This document shows, piece by piece, positions 61,243-64,000 of a stretch of 64,000 nt of DNA. The position numbers and the translations under genes were made by a program. This stretch comes from Pseudooceanicola nanhaiensis. Lineage in GTDB: Bacteria > Pseudomonadota > Alphaproteobacteria > Rhodobacterales > Rhodobacteraceae. The stretch is from contig NZ_JAIUZP010000008.1 in the NCBI RefSeq assembly GCF_020171315.1, positions 186,001 to 250,000 on the forward strand, written 5' to 3'. The notes beneath the pieces are model-generated. The model searched no databases. It was not told where the DNA came from and saw nothing but the letters and a program-made list of their open reading frames with translations. Within the stretch, counting starts at the first letter, position 1, and every line of letters begins with the position of its first letter.

Positions 61243-64000
61243 GCACGCCCACCGCAAAGACCCCGCAGGGGATCGTCGCCGAATTCCCGGCCTCGGCCAC
61301 GCAGAAGCGCTGCTGGTTCCTCGACCAGATGCGCCCCGGCAACCCGGCGCTGAACGTCGCGGTCCGCTGGGAGCTGCGCGGCAATGTCTCGGCCAAGGTG
61401 CTGGAGGAGGCGTTCCAATACGTCATCGCCCGGCATGAGGTGCTGCGCACCCGGCTGGTCGAGGGCGAAGACGGCCCGGTGCAGCAGGTCGCCGCCTCGG
61501 TCGAATTCAAGCTCGACCAGGTGGACATCCGCGCCGCCGTGCAGGGCGATCCGCTGCTGCGGGTCGATGCCATCGCCCGCGAGAATGCCGAGCGGCCCTT
61601 CGATCTCTCCAAGGCCGGGCTACTGCGCGCCACGCTGGTGCGCTTCGAGGCCGACCGCGCCATGCTGCTGATCGTGGCGCACCAGAGCTGCTTTGACGGC
61701 TATTCCATCGGCGTGCTGGGCCGCGAGATCGGCATCGCTGCCGATGCGATCAACCGCGGGGTGGAGCCCGATCTGCCTGAACTCCCGCTGCAATACGGCG
61801 ACTATGCGCTGTGGCAGCAGGAATACCTCTCCTCCGGCGTGCTGGACGAGGAGACGGAGTATTGGACCGCCGCGCTCCATGACATGCGGTATTTCGAGAT
61901 CGAGCCCGACCGGGCCCGCCCCGCCGTGCGTTCGGTCGAGGGCGCGCAGGTCGACATGGACCTGCCGCCCGACTTCGGCGACCGGCTGGCCAAGGCCGCG
62001 CAGGCGCGCGGCATGTCCACCTTTGCCTTCGGCTGTGCCGTCTTCTCGGCCGCGCTGCAGCGGATGACCGGCGAAAGCGACGTCAGCTTCGGCAGCCAGA
62101 TCGCGGGCCGCAACGATGTCGACCTCGAGCCGCTGATCGGCGTCTTCATCAACAACCTCGTGCTGCGCTTCGACGTGGACCCGGCGAAACCCTTCGCCGC
62201 CCATCTCGATCAGGCCAAGGAGGTCGTCACCGGGGCGCTCAGCCACCAGACGATGCCCTTCAACCAGCTGGTGCAGGTGCTGAACCCGGTCCGCGATGCA
62301 GGCCGCAATCCGCTGATTTCGATCAACTTCAACCTCCAGACCGTGTTCATGAAGACGCAGGAGTACGAGGGCTTCGCGCTGCGCTCCTCGCCCAGCCATG
62401 CGCCGGGCGCGGTCTATGACATGGACGTGGCCGTCATCGGCCGTCCGACCGGCTGGCAAATGAACGCGGAATACCAGTCGCAGCTCTTCGAGGCCGAGAC
62501 GATCGCCGCCTTCCTCGACCTGCTGGCGCAGGCCTTCGAACAGGCCTTCGCCGAGGCCGAGAAACCGATTGCCACGCTGCCCCTGCCCGAACGGCTCGCC
62601 AACCGGCGCGACCGGTCCTCGCGGGCGCTCTCTCGCGTCGAGGAGGCCCTTGCCGCCCATGCCTACGTGGCCGAGGCCGCCGCGATCTCGGACGGGACGG
62701 AGACCTATGGCTTCGTCACGCCCGCGCCCGGCACGACCGTGGCGCTGGAGACCCTGCCCGAGGTGCTGATGGATCACCTCGCCCAGAAACTGGCCGAGGC
62801 CGACATGCCGCGCGGTGTCTCGGTGCTCGCCCTGTTGCCGCGCAAGCAGAACGGCGCGCTGAACCGCGCCCTGCTGCGCCCGCCCGCGCAGCGCCGGGGC
62901 ACCGCCCGCGCCGCCCGCCGTGCCGTCGATCCCGAGGTCGCGGCCCGTATTCGCGGCATCTGGCAGGAGCTTCTGGGGCTGGAGACGGTGCCCGACACCG
63001 CCAGCTTCTTCGACCTCGGCGGCGACAGCCTGCTGACGGTGCGGATGCTGACCCGCATCCGCGAGGCCTATGGCCTCGAACTGGGGATCGCGACGGCCTA
63101 TGAATATCCCACGCTGACCACGCTCACCGGCGCGGTCTGGGAGCGGCTGAGCGCGAAGGAAGAGGCCACCCCGGCCGAGCCCGACTGGCGCATCCTGCCG
63201 CTGCGCAAGGACGGCGCCGGCGTGCCGCTGATCTCGGTCAACAACGCGGCCACGCCGATGGCGCTTGCGCAGGACGGCACCACGCCGCGCAAGGCCACCT
63301 GCGTGCGGCTCTTCGAGGGCGATCACGGTCTCGACCAGACCGACCGCAGCTTCGAGGAGGTGGCCCGCGAATATGCCGACCTCGTCCGCGAGGCGCAGCC
63401 CGAGGGGCCCTATCTCTTCTACGGCAACTGCGTGCACGGCAACCTCGCGCTGGAGACCGCGCGCATCCTCCATGCCGAGGGCGCGGAGATCGCAGGCGTG
63501 ACCATGAAGGACGTCTGGGAGCCGGGCTATGCCGAGGCGCTCCTGAAGGACCCCAAGATGCGCAAGGCCGAGAAGTGGCAGGCGCTGCGCAACCGCATCC
63601 GTATGGTGCGCGAGGGCGAGATGTCCTTCTGGGCGATGCTGGACATGTACCGCGCCGCCCGCAAGACCGGGATCGTGCATATGGCCGAGGCGCTCGGGCT
63701 CTACAACCGCGCCCATGCCTCCGACCTGGAGGAGGAGCAGCAGCGCGCGATCAGCTACCTCTCCAAGGCGCGCGATGCCTACCGGCCTGCGCCGGTGGAC
63801 TTCCCCGTGCTCCACGTGGTGACCGAGATCACCCCGCAGGGCAGCGGCTTCTCTCCCTCCATCGGCTGGGAAAAGGTCGTGGCGGAGGGCCAGCTGAAGA
63901 CGGTGCATATCCCCAAGGTCAGCGTCGTGGGCAACAAGCGGTCCGGAACCGAGGCCTTCGCGCAGGAGATCGAGACCTTCCTCGCGGAGCGGGACGCGGC
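61239..64000 (+). CDS. Second NRPS protein: degenerate C, remnant A, T, Cys-type thioesterase (3' end outside window)
   Basis: The frame starts in an ATGA overlap with the megasynthase stop and stays open for 920 residues to the window end. Residues 15-440 form a condensation domain whose HHxxxDG motif reads HQSCFDG (148-154), with Gln149 in place of the catalytic His. Residues of about 465-555 correspond only to the C-terminal subdomain of an adenylation domain; its A10 motif reads KQNGALNRALL, lacking the usual Lys of NGKxDR. A normal carrier domain follows (GGDSLLTVRML, Ser597). From about 645 comes an alpha/beta-hydrolase thioesterase in which the nucleophile elbow reads YGNCVHGN with Cys731 instead of Ser. 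It probably releases the product. The last residues of the thioesterase lie beyond the window. Confidence 0.9.
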   Translation, partial: MSTPTAKTPQGIVAEFPASATQKRCWFLDQMRPGNPALNVAVRWELRGNVSAKVLEEAFQYVIARHEVLRTRLVEGEDGPVQQVAASVEFKLDQVDIRAAVQGDPLLRVDAIARENAERPFDLSKAGLLRATLVRFEADRAMLLIVAHQSCFDGYSIGVLGREIGIAADAINRGVEPDLPELPLQYGDYALWQQEYLSSGVLDEETEYWTAALHDMRYFEIEPDRARPAVRSVEGAQVDMDLPPDFGDRLAKAAQARGMSTFAFGCAVFSAALQRMTGESDVSFGSQIAGRNDVDLEPLIGVFINNLVLRFDVDPAKPFAAHLDQAKEVVTGALSHQTMPFNQLVQVLNPVRDAGRNPLISINFNLQTVFMKTQEYEGFALRSSPSHAPGAVYDMDVAVIGRPTGWQMNAEYQSQLFEAETIAAFLDLLAQAFEQAFAEAEKPIATLPLPERLANRRDRSSRALSRVEEALAAHAYVAEAAAISDGTETYGFVTPAPGTTVALETLPEVLMDHLAQKLAEADMPRGVSVLALLPRKQNGALNRALLRPPAQRRGTARAARRAVDPEVAARIRGIWQELLGLETVPDTASFFDLGGDSLLTVRMLTRIREAYGLELGIATAYEYPTLTTLTGAVWERLSAKEEATPAEPDWRILPLRKDGAGVPLISVNNAATPMALAQDGTTPRKATCVRLFEGDHGLDQTDRSFEEVAREYADLVREAQPEGPYLFYGNCVHGNLALETARILHAEGAEIAGVTMKDVWEPGYAEALLKDPKMRKAEKWQALRNRIRMVREGEMSFWAMLDMYRAARKTGIVHMAEALGLYNRAHASDLEEEQQRAISYLSKARDAYRPAPVDFPVLHVVTEITPQGSGFSPSIGWEKVVAEGQLKTVHIPKVSVVGNKRSGTEAFAQEIETFLAERDA

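Overview
The window is GC-rich, densely packed DNA from an alphaproteobacterium, most likely a marine Rhodobacterales (Roseobacter-group) member. This rests on codon usage, the betB-betA pair, SapC and LEPR-XLL family proteins, and the type of NRPS-PKS locus. No rRNA, tRNA, CRISPR array, phage gene or insertion sequence was seen.

Layout. (1) 1-2114: end of betB and complete betA (choline to glycine betaine), closed by a convergent terminator. (2) 2229-10021, minus strand: SapC-family protein preceded by a tight operon of GAF-HlyD membrane-fusion protein, M50-peptidase/HlyD fusion, C-terminally truncated SecA-like ATPase and small HlyD adaptor. (3) 10149-10823: divergent 2OG-Fe(II) oxygenase-like gene. 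(4) 10966-36102, minus strand: one uninterrupted gene for a protein of about 8,378 residues. It has an N-terminal LEPR-XLL motif, a very long repetitive stalk, a Gly-rich segment with a run of about 20 glycines, a beta-propeller-like part, six PKD-like domains, a few RTX-like Ca-binding repeats and two LamG-like domains. (5) 36524-44776, minus strand: a complete dipeptide-type ABC importer operon ending in a sulfatase/phosphonate-monoester-hydrolase-like gene. (6) 44995-50950: surface-polysaccharide genes (acyltransferase 3, GT2, ExoY-like sugar transferase, Wzx-like flippase, TIGR04325-like methyltransferase) and a 46-aa membrane peptide. (7) 51302-64000: a 49-aa ORF overlapping a 3,263-aa NRPS-PKS hybrid, then a second NRPS protein cut by the window end.

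How the parts may work together. Regions 2-4 look like one unit: a giant surface protein plus an unusual export set (SecA-like motor, membrane-bound protease fused to an adaptor, two more adaptors, SapC). No ABC exporter or TolC is present, so this is not a textbook type I system. This is the best candidate here for an undescribed system. Region 7 should build a small molecule: amino acid loading, one malonyl extension, beta-transamination, then probably glycine addition. The second protein has a C domain lacking the catalytic His, a remnant A domain, a normal carrier domain and a Cys-type thioesterase. Function statements are from sequence reading only; no database search was run.
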